From positions 1 to 64,000 of the forward strand of contig JAQGDQ010000703.1 of NCBI GenBank assembly GCA_030141605.1: a stretch of 64,000 bases of DNA, read 5' to 3'. The notes under the pieces were generated by a model. That model saw only the letters and a program-made list of their open reading frames with translations, had not been told where the DNA came from and made no database searches. The translations under genes and the position numbers were made by a program. Positions within the stretch are counted from its first letter, which is position 1. Every line of letters starts with the position of its first letter. Of the stretch, positions 25,501 through 39,800 are shown piece by piece. This DNA comes from Tubiluchus corallicola (lineage: Eukaryota; Priapulida; Priapulimorpha; Priapulimorphida; Tubiluchidae).

Positions 25501-27039
25501 AATGTGTAAAAATACTAAAAATCTAATTTTATAATCCCGCAGCCACTTTTCTGGATACGAACTGGTGCTGCAATTGTAAAAAACTGCCATTTTTAAACTC
25601 CAATAGTAGCTCGTGGAACCTGTCATTTTACTTCAGATTTTTTCTGTTTCCGAATCCACACCTTTATCAGGAAGGACCATCTACTGAATTTAAACACAAC
25701 TTCAATATGTTCATGCAGAGTCCGTAGCAACCAACGTTTGTACGGTTGCTAAGTGTTTTGTAGAAATACGACAAAAAACACTGGCTGACTTTAACAGTGA
25801 TTTTTTCAAGATTCTGTTTTTCAGTGCGCAGCCTGCACCTCAACTTCAACATGGATTATCTCAGCTTAGAAATAACAAAGAGTGATGAACTTGGTATCAA
25901 AATGATCCTCATGAAATGGAGATTCAGGATATGCAAACTAGAAAAGCTTAGCTGCTGACTTGTGGACAATTTTGCTACATAAGCACACATATTAAATGAA
26001 CAATTTACAGCTCTATCAAAATGTTAAAGCAAAAATTTATTTTTTCAAGTCCGACAAACTCACAGAGTCAATTCTATTTTGAAACCAATTTGCCAGAAAA
26101 AACTTCAAACATTTCATTACATTTGCGTTATTGTTTACCAATACCAAAAATCACGTTGCATACCATGAGGAAAGAAGTCTGCTGTTCGAAAGGCATTCTG
26201 GGGTTGACTAACATTGCCATCTATTGGCCGGTAATCTAACGTATATACTAAGTCGTCGTAAGTATATTCATCATTTATACACTCAGCCTGAATAAATAAA
26301 GAACATCATTCCGATATAAAATCACAAAATGTTTAATAGAATTAATTATTCGGCACAAGAGATTGAAAAATTTACCAAATAATGATGAAGTAACAATAAA
26401 AAAAGAATATTTCATTTATTTAAACTAATTATAACTTATATGGTGATTATAAAATAAAATATTAAACTTTTAAGCGGGATTTTTAATAAGTATATATAAG
26501 AACGTATAGATATTTTGAAGCACAAGAAAACCCTCCACTTACATAAAGCTTAAAAATGCGTCTTGAAATTTTATACCACTTACTTACTACCTGTTCGTAT
26601 GCATGGCTTGCATCGGCCGTAACGCTGTATAAGACTTGTAAATTTAAACTCCCGCGATGACCGTTAGGCGCAGCCATTTTAATGGTAAGTCGTTTGAGAC
26701 AATTTTTAATAACATTAAGTAAGGTTTAAAAAAGAGCATTCGTTGCATACATGTTTGCTAATTAAGTAAAATTTTAAATTACTGTATCTTGTCAATAAGA
26801 TTAAAAATACGTTTTTGGCTAGTGAGTGGTGCACCCTGGATTCCAGTAGGTAAGTGAAATGATAAGTAATGTAGATTTGCATGGAAAGTTTTTTGGGTCA
26901 TAATTTAACATTTCCTTTTCTTCTCCTGATTTACGTGGCGTAGTGATCATCATCATCACTATTACTATCACTATTATTATTACTGCTGCTGCTACTGCTA
27001 CTACTACTACTACTGCTGCTGCTGCTACCACTACTAATA

Positions 27040-27073
<34 letters not shown>

Positions 27074-27196
27074 CACTAACACTACTACTACTACTACCAC
27101 TAACACTACCACGGCCACTACCACTACCACTATTACTATTACTATTACTATTACGATTATTATTATTACTATTACTATTACTATTACTATTACTAT

Positions 27197-27237
<41 letters not shown>

Positions 27238-30200
27238 TTACTATTACTATTACTACTACTACTACTACTACCACTAACACTACCACGGCCACTACCACTA
27301 CCACTATTACTATTACTATTACGATTATTATTATTACTATTACTATTACTATTACTATTACTATTACTATTAATATTACTATTACTATTACTATTACTAT
27401 TACTATTACTATTACTATTACTATTACTATTACTATTACTACTACTACTACTACTATTACTATTACTATTACTATTAGCACCATAATGTTTCCTGCACAC
27501 AACATTTTACAATGAAAGAAAATGAAATGAGCTCAATGATAATCACCCGTATTTCATCGATCAATTCAACGGCTAGCTGATCGATTCCAAGAATGATCAA
27601 GTTCAAGTGAGTTTCCCTTCCTTCTAGATAATACTGTCTACTAGCCGTCCAGGATGCGGGCCTGAAAATATAAACAAATCAGAGCAGAGGATGATAAGTA
27701 AATGAGAGAGATACATAGCTGAGTGTGTGTATATCACTTTTTTACAACAATACTACTTGTGTATACAGTAACTGTACTACGACCAAATCACGTTGAAAAC
27801 ACCGGTTCTCATCTGATCACTGAAATTAAGCAACGTAGAGCCTGGTTATTACTTGGATGGATGACCGCCTAGGAATACCAGGTGCTGTAGGCTTGCGGGA
27901 TGCCCACACTGTATCTCGACACTAGGTGGAGGAGCTGCACAAGCAGCCAACGGCTAGAGGGCGGAGGAGGTCAAGTGACCCAACGGCCATGTGTAGAGGA
28001 GTAAACCTTCCAAATCAGGAGTGGAGCCCCGAAGGCGGACCAGTGCAGCATGCTCACTGACTCCGGCAGCTCCTGCAGTCAACCTGGTGCCAAACGTATC
28101 GCTCCGCTTTCCTTTGGACTACACCAGGGAGGAAGAGAGGGGGTTCCTGTTGTCTGGGCAACTCAGGATCTCCATACACCTTGCCCAGGCGTGCGCCCTG
28201 GAGACGTTCAAGGATCGCACTGCTCAGCCACAGTTGACGCTGCAGCTCCATCAATGTGATCAATAACTGACTCTCTTGGTGTACACTCCATTGTCTTCCG
28301 AGACAGAAGGATGTTAACAATACAGTAACTACCCTACTTATGAACAAGTTATGTTCCAGAACGCTATTCGTATATTGAATATGTTTGCGAGTCATTATTG
28401 CTAGAGCACAGGCGAACGCGTGTTATTTTTCTATTGTTACTATTTTCCGCTGTTACTTTGCGGAAAGCACCACACGTGACAAGCAATGTCGATGTTATGG
28501 GCAAATTACACAATTACCCATATAATTTGTTTTTTATTTTTCCCACATGAGGGAGCCAAAAACTAAAGGGGACAAGTGGGCAATTGCTGGCAGAGTTGAC
28601 TGGTTATTGCAGAGACTTACTTGTAATTGGTGGATAATGCAATTTTTATATGAGAAATTTAATGTCATGCTTCAACCATAAACAGTGTGCTCTCTCTAGC
28701 CGAATGAAGTAAGTGATTTTTGTAAATCTAAGTTTATTAATTAGATAGCAATTTTCTGTGAAATTTTTTTTGTTCAAATTTCCGTAGTTTTGTTCAAATT
28801 GCATTACTGCAAATTTTATGTATTCTTTTGTTTTTTCTCCTTTAGAAAATAAAGACTGCAGTAAACACCTTATGAAAGGAACTGTCGTGTTTTGCTGCGT
28901 TAACAGTCGCCGTCGCAGTCGTGGTTACCAGGATGTTTGGCAGATACGAAAAGTGATTGGTTACTAGCATCAATGAACCTACGTAACACTACGGAATGTT
29001 ACGAGTGATTACACGTGCTATAAATCTAAACGAGGATTGGTCATTTGAGAGTGGTGATGGAGTTGATGTAAACGAGGATCGGTCATTTGAGAGTGGTGAC
29101 GGAGTTGATGTAAACGAGGATCGGTCATTTGAGAGTGGTGACGGAGTTGATGTAAACGAGGATCGGTCATTTGAAAGTGGTGGCGGAGTTGATGTAAACG
29201 AGGATCGGTCATTTGAAAGTGGCGACGGAGTTGATGTAAACGAGGATCGGTCATTTGAGAGTGCTGACGGAGCTGATGTAAATGAGGACTGGTCATTTGA
29301 GAGTGGTGACGGAGTTGATGTAAACGAGGACTGGTCATTTGAGAGTGGTGACGGAGTTGATGTAAACGAGGATCGGTCATTTGAGAGTGGTGGCGGAGCT
29401 GATGTAAACGAGGACTGGTCATTTGAGAGTGGTGACGGAGTTGATGTAAACGAGGATCGGTCATTTGAAAGTGGTGACGGAGTTGATGTAAACGAGGATT
29501 GGTCATTTGAGAGTGGTGACGGAGTGATGTAAACGAGGATGGTCATTTGAGAGTGTGACGGAGTGATGTAAACGAGGATGGTTTTGGTGGTGCGGAGTTG
29601 CTGTAAACGAGGATTGGTCATTTGAGAGTGGTGACGGAGTTGATGTAAACGAGGATTGGTCATTTGAGAGTGGTGACAGAGTTGATGTAAACGAGGATTG
29701 GTCATTTGAGAGTGGTGACGGAGTTGATGTAAACGAGGATTGGTCATTTGAGAGTGATGACGGAGTTGATGTAAACGAGGACTGGTCATTTGAGAGTGTG
29801 CGGAGTGATGTAAAGAGACTGGTCATTTGAGAGTGGTGACGGAGCTGATGTAAACGAGGATCGGTCATTTGAGAGTGGTGACGGAGTCGATGTAAACGAG
29901 GATTGGTCATTTGAGAGTGATGACGGAGTTGATGTAAACGAGGATTGGTCATTTGAGAGTGGTGACGGAGTTGATGTATACGAGGATCGGTCATTTGAGA
30001 GTGATGACGGAGCTGATGTAAACGAGGACTGGTCATTTGAGAGTGATGACGGAGTTGATGTAAACGAGGACTGGTCATTTGAGAGTGGTGACGGAGTTGA
30101 TGTAAACGAGGATTGGTCATTTGAGAGTGGTGACGGAGCTGATGTAAACGAGGATTGGTCATTTGAGAGTGGTGACAGAGTTGATGTAAACGAGGACTGG

Positions 30201-33200
30201 TCATTTGAGAGTGGTGACGGAGTTGATGTAAACGAGGACTGGTCATTTGAGAGTGATGACGGAGTTGATGTAAACGAGGACTGGTCATTTGAGAGTGGTG
30301 GCGGAGCTGATGTAAATGAAGACTGGTCATTTGAGAGTGGTGACGGAGCTGATGTAAACGAGGATCGGTCATTTGAGAGTGGTGACGGAGTTGATGTAAA
30401 CGAGGACTGGTCATTTGAGAGTGATGACGGAGTTGATGTAAACGAGGATTGGTCATTTGAGAGTGGTGACGGAGTTGATGTAACCGCTGCCTATAATTTT
30501 GCATCATACATACGTTCCTCAATAAACGTGCCTGAGAAATGAAGAGAACTTGATAAAAAAGAATTTGAACCCAACCACAGTGATGAGAATGACAAATTGC
30601 AAAAAACTCTGAAACAGGCCGGGGGTTTGGGGGCCACCTAGGCCCCGAATGGGGTTGAGGGGCAAAGTCCCCATAGGTGTTCAAGGGGGCGAAGCAACAA
30701 ATTGCAATTTTGTGACCATAGAGAACCTCTAAGTGGACTTAAAATATCAATTACCTTGTTTCATGCATAATTTAAAATACCCAACTATCAAGGATACATG
30801 ATACCTAATTGTCTCAAAAACGGCTAGGTACTGACCGCTTCTATGTAAAAGTATATAAAAACTGTCTGCAATTGACTCAAATAACTCCACACAATTGATT
30901 CTATATTTTTATACATAGAGATATACACGTGGTTACACTGATGTAGGTGATGTAAACAAAGTGACGGCCTGCCAACTAGTGGTCAGCTTGTGAAATAATG
31001 CACTGGGTCCGTAAAAATTTTCTCAACAAATTTACGCAATTTACAAAAATGGCACTACTGGTCTTCGAAAAACTCGGAATTCCACGTATCTGCAGAAGAT
31101 TCTCATCCCTGTAAATATGAAAGAACGTTTAGTTATACCTGTGAGCTCGGTGTGCCAAAACACTGGATGCTCTCTTGTCGACGCAATTAGCACCGCTGGG
31201 ACAACTTTCAAGCTTCGGACAACAAACAAACCGCATGTGTTGCAAGATCATACCTGTGCGATGTTGTTCTAACCTGTTCATCATCCTAAACCTGTGAAAT
31301 AAACAGTCGATGATAATTAATAATTAGTGAAATCATCTCCATCATCCTTTAATGACTTCACGTTCGATACCGATTGTGCAGAAAACAATACGTGTGCTTG
31401 CAAACCAAAACGGTCCATAAGTCGGCATAGTTTAAACTACGTTATGATGTTTCAAAGTTGAATGTAGCAAAAATTTGAGTCAAATGTTAACTTTTCGTAG
31501 TTGGAAAAAACCCACTCTAAATATATTAGCGTTTTATAATCTAGCATCAAATTATCAAGAAAATGTTCAAAAACACTAAAAAATTTATTTTATAAGCATT
31601 GTTACCCACTTTTCTGGCTAAAAACTAGTACTGCAACTATAACAAACTAGTATTTTCAAATTCCGATAGAAGCTCGTGGAAGCAGTCATTTTGCTTCAGA
31701 TTTTTTCTGCCCACAAGCCCAGATCTTCGTCAGGAAGAGCCATCTACTGGATTTAAACATAACTTCAAAGTGTTCTTGCAAAGTCCATACAACCAACATT
31801 TGTATGGTTGCTAAGTGTTTTGTAGAAACGCAACAAAAACAATGGCTGACTTTAACAGTGATTTTCTCAAGATTATGTTTTTCAGTGTGCAGCCTGCACC
31901 TCAACTTTAACGTGGATTATCTCAGCTTAGAAATAACAGAGTGATGAACTTGGTATCAAAACGATCCTCATGAAATGGATATTCAGGATGAGTGAATAAC
32001 TAGAAAAACTTAATTGCCGACTTATGAACGATTTTGTTACGTAAGCGCACAGTTAATGAAACTATCTCTGCTCTGCTTGATCACGTATGAAAGGTGGTTT
32101 GAAAAAACCAAAAAACTTGAAATTTAGTTTTAAGATTTTATTCTGAAGTGTCTACATAAACAGTGAAGTAGTGTCATGTTGAAAAGCAGAAAACCAAGTA
32201 ACCAAAACTACAGGTGAAAACATTTAGGTGTGAAAACAGGTTTAGAGAGTATGCATTCATAAAGACTGTAGAAGCCAATGAAAATTTAAACAGTGAAGAG
32301 AAGGATTTAACAATTTTAACAAGAACACCTGAAGGTGGCAGCACTATCCAAAACTCAAAAAAGTATGAGGACAATGCAACATAAATTTAAATTTAGAGTA
32401 ATTCAAATGATTTTCTTCTGTCCAAAATTCTATGTAAGAAATCATCGCACAGATTCTAAGTCACTGAGTTAGAATTCACGGCAACTTCTATTCGTTTGGG
32501 TTGCTTAAATATGTCAACAACCATGAGCTTTGATTGTAACTACATCATAGCAACCACGTCACTGTATTCAGGGATGAGAATGACATATTGCAAAAAACTC
32601 TGAAACCGCCCGGGGGTTTGGTGGCCGCAGAGCCAGCAACAAATTGCAACTTTGTGACCATAGAGAGCCTCTACGTGGACTTAGTTATCTAATATATCTA
32701 AATATCAATTACCTCGGTTCATGCATAATTTAAAATACCCAACTATCAAGGATACATGATATCTAATTGTCTCAAAAACGCCTAAGTACTGACCACTCCT
32801 ATGCAAAAGTATATAAAAACTGTCTACAATTGACTCAAATAACTCCACACAATTGATTCTATATTTTTATACATAGAGATGTACACGTGGTTACACTGAT
32901 GTACGTGATGTAAACAAAGTGACGGCCTGCCACCTAGCAGTCAGCTTGTGAAATAATGTACTGGGTATGTAAAAATTTCTTAACGAATTTACGCGATTTA
33001 CAAAAATGGCACTACTGGTCTTCCAAAAACTCGGAATTCCGCGAAAAATTCTCATCGCTGTATTAAAGTATAATTAACACCTAATTAGTCACAGGTTCAA
33101 TAGCAAATTCTTAATTAATCGTGCTAAACAGACTCACGCAGACACAGCAGAAGGCAGCCAATGTTGCCAGTCATTATAAGACATTTTTCACGAAAAAAAA

Positions 33201-36200
33201 TAATAAATTTACATAGGAGAGTCAAAAATGGTTGACTGTACAAGCCTGCCAACAGAGGGCGCATGAAAATATGTTCAAAATAAAGAGTTATAAAAATAAT
33301 AATAAAATATTACAATATTGAATTAGTATTGTATGTTATCACGGCTCTACATTATCATCATCATTACTATTATTATTATTATTGTTATTATTATCATTAC
33401 TAATATCATCATCATCATTATTATTACCATATTAGTAGGGTTGCTTACGTCCGGTTTTTGGCTCCCGTAGATTTTTGTGCTAAAGTTAATTTTTTGATGG
33501 AAGAGAAGCATTATGACCCCCCCCCCGTAAGACCAAAACAAAGTGTGTCATTTTTTGAGCCCTCTAGGGGCATTTTCGGGCACCATTTTCAATAGGACCT
33601 CAGATCAGAAAAATGCTCCTCGTTGATTTATAAAAATACCCGAAAACCACAGGAAATGGTATTTTATGGTCCTGAATGCCAAATTAATATTAGTTTCTTT
33701 GTAAGGACACACCCAATTGCCATAGCAGCCCCATTTTACGGTATTCCTTCTGGCCGAGAAATGGGGCACGCCCGAATATTTGGTGTACAAAACTGAAATT
33801 TACTCGAAAGGAGTGTTTGATAATGCTGAACACAAATGTGAACGTTTGCATTCGACATGGTAAAAACCCCTTTGCTGTAATATTTAGGATTTTGTGTTTA
33901 ATATGTGTGCCGACAATTTACCCTATTCGATTCCCGGAAATCCCTATAAAATGACCCGACTGGGCAAGTAGATCCAGAATAGTTCTAAATAACACATATT
34001 CCAATCATTTTCAAATTTGTGCAGTAAAATATTACACAGCTTGCCCCACTTCCGGACCCAAAAAACCCTAAAATGACCTGCCCGGCAACCAGGTCTGCCT
34101 GTACCCAAAAACTCAAAGCAGACTCGCAATCAGCAGCACAAAATACCTTTCGTTTTGTAATTTTCAGGTTTACGTAGCCAATAGTGGGGAATATTCCTGA
34201 TCTGGAACCCGGAATGCCCAAAATGCCCCTATTTCTAGGGAAAACTGAATTCATTTAAACAAAAAAAATCAATTTTAGCACAAAAATCCCACGGGAAGCT
34301 CCCCTCCCACTATAATCTCACGGGAAGCCCCCTCCCACTATAATCTCACGGGAAGCCCCCTTCCCACTATAATCTCACGGGAACCCCCCTCCCACTATAT
34401 AGATAACTGTTTCAAAACTCTTTTTAAAAGTAAACACGAGTTATTGTAATCTGTAACATAAAAACAAAAGCACCAATGAGAAGCATACCTCGGGTCATGT
34501 GACAGCGGTTCCTGTATTTCCTTAAGATCATCCTGTGTTAACGGCACCGCTTGAGGATCTAGATCACAGTACCGGCCAAACAGCTCCGCATTCTCAAACA
34601 ACAGCTCTTGAAAGGCGATTTTGGCACGCTCTGTTATCTCCTAAAATATTAAAATGTGGCACTTTTAAAACACGTTTTGCGATACATTTAGACAATTAAA
34701 CATACAGTAAACTACGTTCCACTCGAACACCTCGGGACCAGTAATTTTTTTTAATTAGTTTGAGTTAGAAAATGTTCGTAAGAAAACAAGATTGAGTCAC
34801 TCATCAACGTCGGACAATGCACTAGTAACACTCGAGCCTGTGAAAATGACAAACTGAGAGCCTTTAATCAAATATTAAACAACAGTTTTTATGAATAATC
34901 AAAAATAGTGACTGGTCCACCTCTATTGTAGTCTGAGTCGGATGGTTAATAGAATTCGGCAATAATAATATTGTGATCTACATTAAACCACATTTGTTAA
35001 GCCATGCTGTGTTCAGCGTTCTGCTAAGGTAATACAAGAAATCGTAGCATTTTTGCTGAAACTAGCGGTTAAAATCGTAAAGTGGTGCACACTTTTGTGT
35101 GGGATTTCTCACTTGGGAGATTGTAGATAGGTGAGGTAATTTCAGTCAAGTTCTTATAAATTGTACCGGGTATTCGGTTTGAGTTACGCTGTACTCGAAG
35201 GTACAGATTTCAAGTTATACGATGTGTGAAGAGAAACGATACGATATGTTATAAAGAGAAAAACGAAAGGGAAAATCTTTGATGACATTGTTACATCTAT
35301 TTTGTGCAGTATAATGTACATAGAAACAGTCATGTTAAGTACAGCTTTTTTGTAAGCAAGTACAGTATGTTTATCATATGCACTAATATGTTGGCCTAGT
35401 GGTTTTGGTTTGAATCTGTCACCCGCTTGTCCACTGCAGTTAACCTTGTTGACACTGTTTCTGTGACTGTTACCTGTTAGTCACCTGTCTGTTTTACACA
35501 CCTGTGCTCTGAACAGTCAGGTTAATCCACTTTATGGGATATGTGAGACATTTATGTACTAATTATGTTACAATAAAGTATTGTGGTATTAACCCTGTTG
35601 ACACTGTTTTTGACTGTTACCTGCTAGTCACCTGTCTGTTTTACCACCTGTGCTCTGAACAGTCAGGAATCCACTTTATGGATATGGCAATAATATGTCA
35701 ATAAAGTATTCAGTGGTATTAACCTCTGTTGACACTGTTTCTGTGACTGTTACCTGCTAGTCACCTGTCTGTTTTACTCACCTGTGCTCTGAACAGTCAG
35801 GTTAATCCACTTTATGGGATGGGAGACATTCATGTACTGATTATGTTACAATAAAGCATTCAGTGGTATTAACCTCTGTTGACTGTGTTTTTGTGTCTCT
35901 GCCATGTCTTTTTTAACTGGCCAGGGGAATTTTAACAGCTTTTTGTATAGACTTAATATGTGTGATACTAGTTTATGTCCATGTGGAGAAGAAGAGCAAA
36001 CTCCTCAGCACATTTTATTCAGATGCAATAAAGTAGATAATGCAAAAAGAATGCGTTTCATAGAAATAGCTGATGCCAATTATGCAAGTAATATTATGCT
36101 TCAATCTGATAAAAATTTAATAATGGCTTTCACTAACCTGATCAGAGATAATTTTATACTAAGTAATTGTTAATTTAGGCCCACTCGAGTATACAAAAAT

Positions 36201-36769
36201 AAATTGTAGGTATGTAAAGTTAATTTGTGTGTATAATACTTGTGAATCATTTGAAATTAAATCTAATTTAAGTATAATATGTTATTGTTGTACATAGAGT
36301 GAAACTGGAAATATTTAAAAGATTTGTTATATGAAAATGTAAATTGATGATCTGAGCCTGCAAAAAGAGGCACCTTTTTGTATATATGTTCATTTCTTTA
36401 ATAAAGATTTATTATTATTATTATATATAATGTGTCCCTGTGGGATTAAAATAATTCGATTCGTCAATAATGTTTGATCTTATCATTAAGATGCTGCAAA
36501 CAGCATCTACAAGTGGGATGAAGCTCAAGTTTCTGAAACCAAATTCAATCTGAATGTAAGTTTTACTTCATATGCTTCATATTTCACCTTTTGATGTAGC
36601 TCATAGATATCTCTGCGATCTGCTTCCGGCAACGATTCGTAACATTCTCGACCCATGAAGAAAATAGCGACGTCCGCAAAAGGTTTGCCGGGCGTCACCT
36701 GAGCCGTTGTTTCCAGCAGCAACTTAAACTGCTTCTGCATACTGAAACGCAATAATAATAATAATAATA

Positions 36770-36804
<35 letters not shown>

Positions 36805-39800
36805 AAGTCACTCCGTTTCAACTTTTAAAAAAACCGTCAAAAAAGAAATATTTCAAAAGTATTGAGAGTAACACAGTTTGATAATGGTAATCACCTGCAT
36901 TTTTTTCCACAGTAATCTTAATAAAACGTGACTATGCTCAACACGTTACTGAACACTTTATAATCATGATCACAGTTTTTCTTAGTTCTCGCTTCATTTC
37001 ATCTTTCATTCACCACTCCCCCCCACACTTTTATGTATATATTATCATTATTTCAATTATTAATCACTTCTTTAAGATTTCCACGTACAGTTTGGCCTGT
37101 CAAGCTATGCTTTTAGGCTCAAACTGTATGCATCAAAATCACTCTGTAATGTAATTTGCACATGTATATGCTGCATAAGAATCTCTTTTGTAATTTCTGG
37201 ATAATATTGCATTTATATTTATATTTACTTCAGTGAAATTATCTGTATTTTTATTATAACTGTTAGATGCAGAGTGGAAATAAAAAAACTTATAAACTTA
37301 TAATGATAATAAACAACAACAAAACTCAATAAAGCAGAAAAAGTAAATATCAGTGTTAGAGGAATGTGTGGCACTTTTCAGACCCCATACCTTGTCTAAA
37401 ATACGTAATTACGCAATTTATTACCTATAATTATATTTGTTTGGAAACTTAATTATCAACTAACTAGCACAGTTGACGATGACATCAGAAGCGAATAGCA
37501 TCTCTGAACTCGGCAGAGTTTGCATGAGCATCTCTGAACTCAGCAGAGTTTGCATGAGCATCTCTGAAATCAGCAGAGTTTGCATGAGCATCTCTGAACT
37601 CAGCAGAGTTTGCATGAGCATCTCTGAACTCAGCAGAGTTTGCATGAGCATCTCTGAACTCAGCAGAGTTTGCATGAGCATCTCTGAACTCGGCAGAGTT
37701 TGCATGAGCATCTCTGAACTCGGCAGAGTTTGCATGAGCATCTCTGAACTCAGCAGAGTTTGCATGAGCATCTCTGAACTCAGCAGAGTTTGCATGAGCA
37801 TCTCTGAACTCAGCAGAGTTTGCATGAGCATCTCTGAACTCAGCAGAGTTTGCATGAGCATCTCTGAACTCAGCAGAGTTTGCATGAGCATCTCTGAACT
37901 CAGCAGAGTTTGCATGAGCATCTCTGAACTCAGCAGAGTTTGCATGATCATCTCTGAGCATCTCTGAACTCAGCAGAGTTTGCATGAGCATCTCTGAACT
38001 CGGCAGAGTTTGCATGAGCATCTCTGAACTCAGCAGAGTTTGCATGAGCATCTCTGAACTCAGCAGAGTTTGCATGAGCATCTCTGAACTCAGCAGAGTT
38101 TGCATGAGCATCTCTGAACTCGGCAGAGTTTGCATGAGCATCTCTGAACTCGGCAGAGTTTGCATGAGCATCTCTGAACTCAGCAGAGTTTGCATGAGCA
38201 TCTCTGAACTCAGCAGAGTTTGCATGAGCATCTCTCAACTCAGCAGAGTTTGCATGAGCATTTCGCATCCGTTTGTGAAAGTAAAAATTGAAGTGCAGCA
38301 TCGCTACATGACATTTACAATGTTACACAATAACTTGGCAAATTTTAAAGGAAACACCAAGCTTCTGGGAGGTTGGTCTTATTTCAATGTTCGCGAAAAA
38401 TGTTAGAAAGATTTTGTAATAAACTGCAATAAGCGCCTCGTGTAACTAGTAAAATCACTTTAAAGTCGCGATCACTTCACGCTTGGACGCTCCCATTTTC
38501 AACGCCCTTTCTTCTTCCAATGACGTCATTCGTCTTGAAGAAAAGTAGTGCACTGTCAATCTTCATCAAAAGTTTTTATGAAGAAATTAGCTAATTTTAT
38601 AATATTTTAGCGTGAACATTAGGTAAGCTGTAGAAGTTTGAATTAGTTTAAGCAGCGAGCGCTTACGAAAAGTCACGAAGTCTCCCAGATACGTCATTAT
38701 TTTCAAGTGGATGGCAGCAACCACGACGCCTGAAAATTGCTGTTCAGAGGTGATATATTTTAAATTTACACTTTATAGGCAGTTCTTTGCAAATTTCTTT
38801 GTTATATTTCTCGAAGTTTAGGTGATAACAGTAAAATAAACACAACATGCTAAGTGACTTATTCTTTGCTTTAAGTTCAAAATTCGAAATTTCAAGTTTA
38901 TTACTTATAATGTCTGGTATGTGATTTCACGAAGCTGAGATCACTTGTTATAATGTGTTTTGCTGGCAGGTACAGCACCACCTGTTCTTAGCCATCTAAA
39001 CAAACAGGTAACAATAAGAAGCTGATGAAATGAATAAAAATATCCTACAATTAAAAATCAAAGAAAAAAGAAAACATTTTTTTTCTTTCACTTTTAATTG
39101 TGGGTTTTTTAATTTGTTGTCACTATTCTTGTCATTAAGAATTCATTTGTTTTAAAAACTACGAAATCGGGTTTCTATGGTAACGATTCCTTAAGTGTCA
39201 GTCATTGTTAAAAAAATCAATACTTTCTCATTCAGTATCTTTATATGTTCTTTATCTCTTCTCTCTTAGATTATAGCTTATAATTTAGATTTTAAATCAG
39301 GGGTGTGCAAACTTCCGCCCGCGGGCCACTTGCGGGCTCGCCGAGAGGTCTTGTGTGGCTTGCGAAGAGGTTTGTCAACGTAATGAAAGCACGGCCCATG
39401 CGATCCAGCTGAAGTCTGCGCCGATATCGCAAAGGTAGTGCGGATGGCATTAACCCTTACAAGACGATTGTCACTTAATGTCACTGTCGGACATGACGAA
39501 ATGTATGGGTTTTAATATAAACTTTAATAACTTCTAAAATAGTTTCTTGAGTGTAGTAGTGCAGTAGTAATGATGTGCGCAAATTGGATGCAAAAAAATT
39601 GTTATTAGGCCTTTCTGTACTTAGCTCCTTGACCAAACTGCCTGTGGCCCACAGGAATTGCGGGAAAGTTTAATGTGGCCCAGCTAGTCAGATAATTTGC
39701 ACACCCCTGTTTTAAATATTAGAGTATTTTAAGCTTTTGTTAAAAATTTGGTTCCTGTTTTTCGTTAGCAAAATTTCTTTCTTGCTGCTCAACCATTCGT

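Noticed and set aside
26819-27515. Val/Ile, Ser/Asn and Thr/Ile homopolymer-like frames
   Set aside because: Low-complexity triplet microsatellite read in three frames.
27775-27894. Functional 5S rRNA gene
   Set aside because: About ten changes at conserved positions, single copy here and no terminator T-run; a pseudogene or SINE head is more likely.
28021-28395. Short frames in the GC-rich segment after the 5S-like sequence
   Set aside because: Open on both strands with no recognisable domain; they reflect base composition.
28989-30684. Frames of 178-393 codons on both strands
   Set aside because: They come from the 42-bp minisatellite.
37460-38406. Regular 30-bp repeat considered as a CRISPR array
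   Set aside because: Units are contiguous with no unique spacers, and the DNA is animal.
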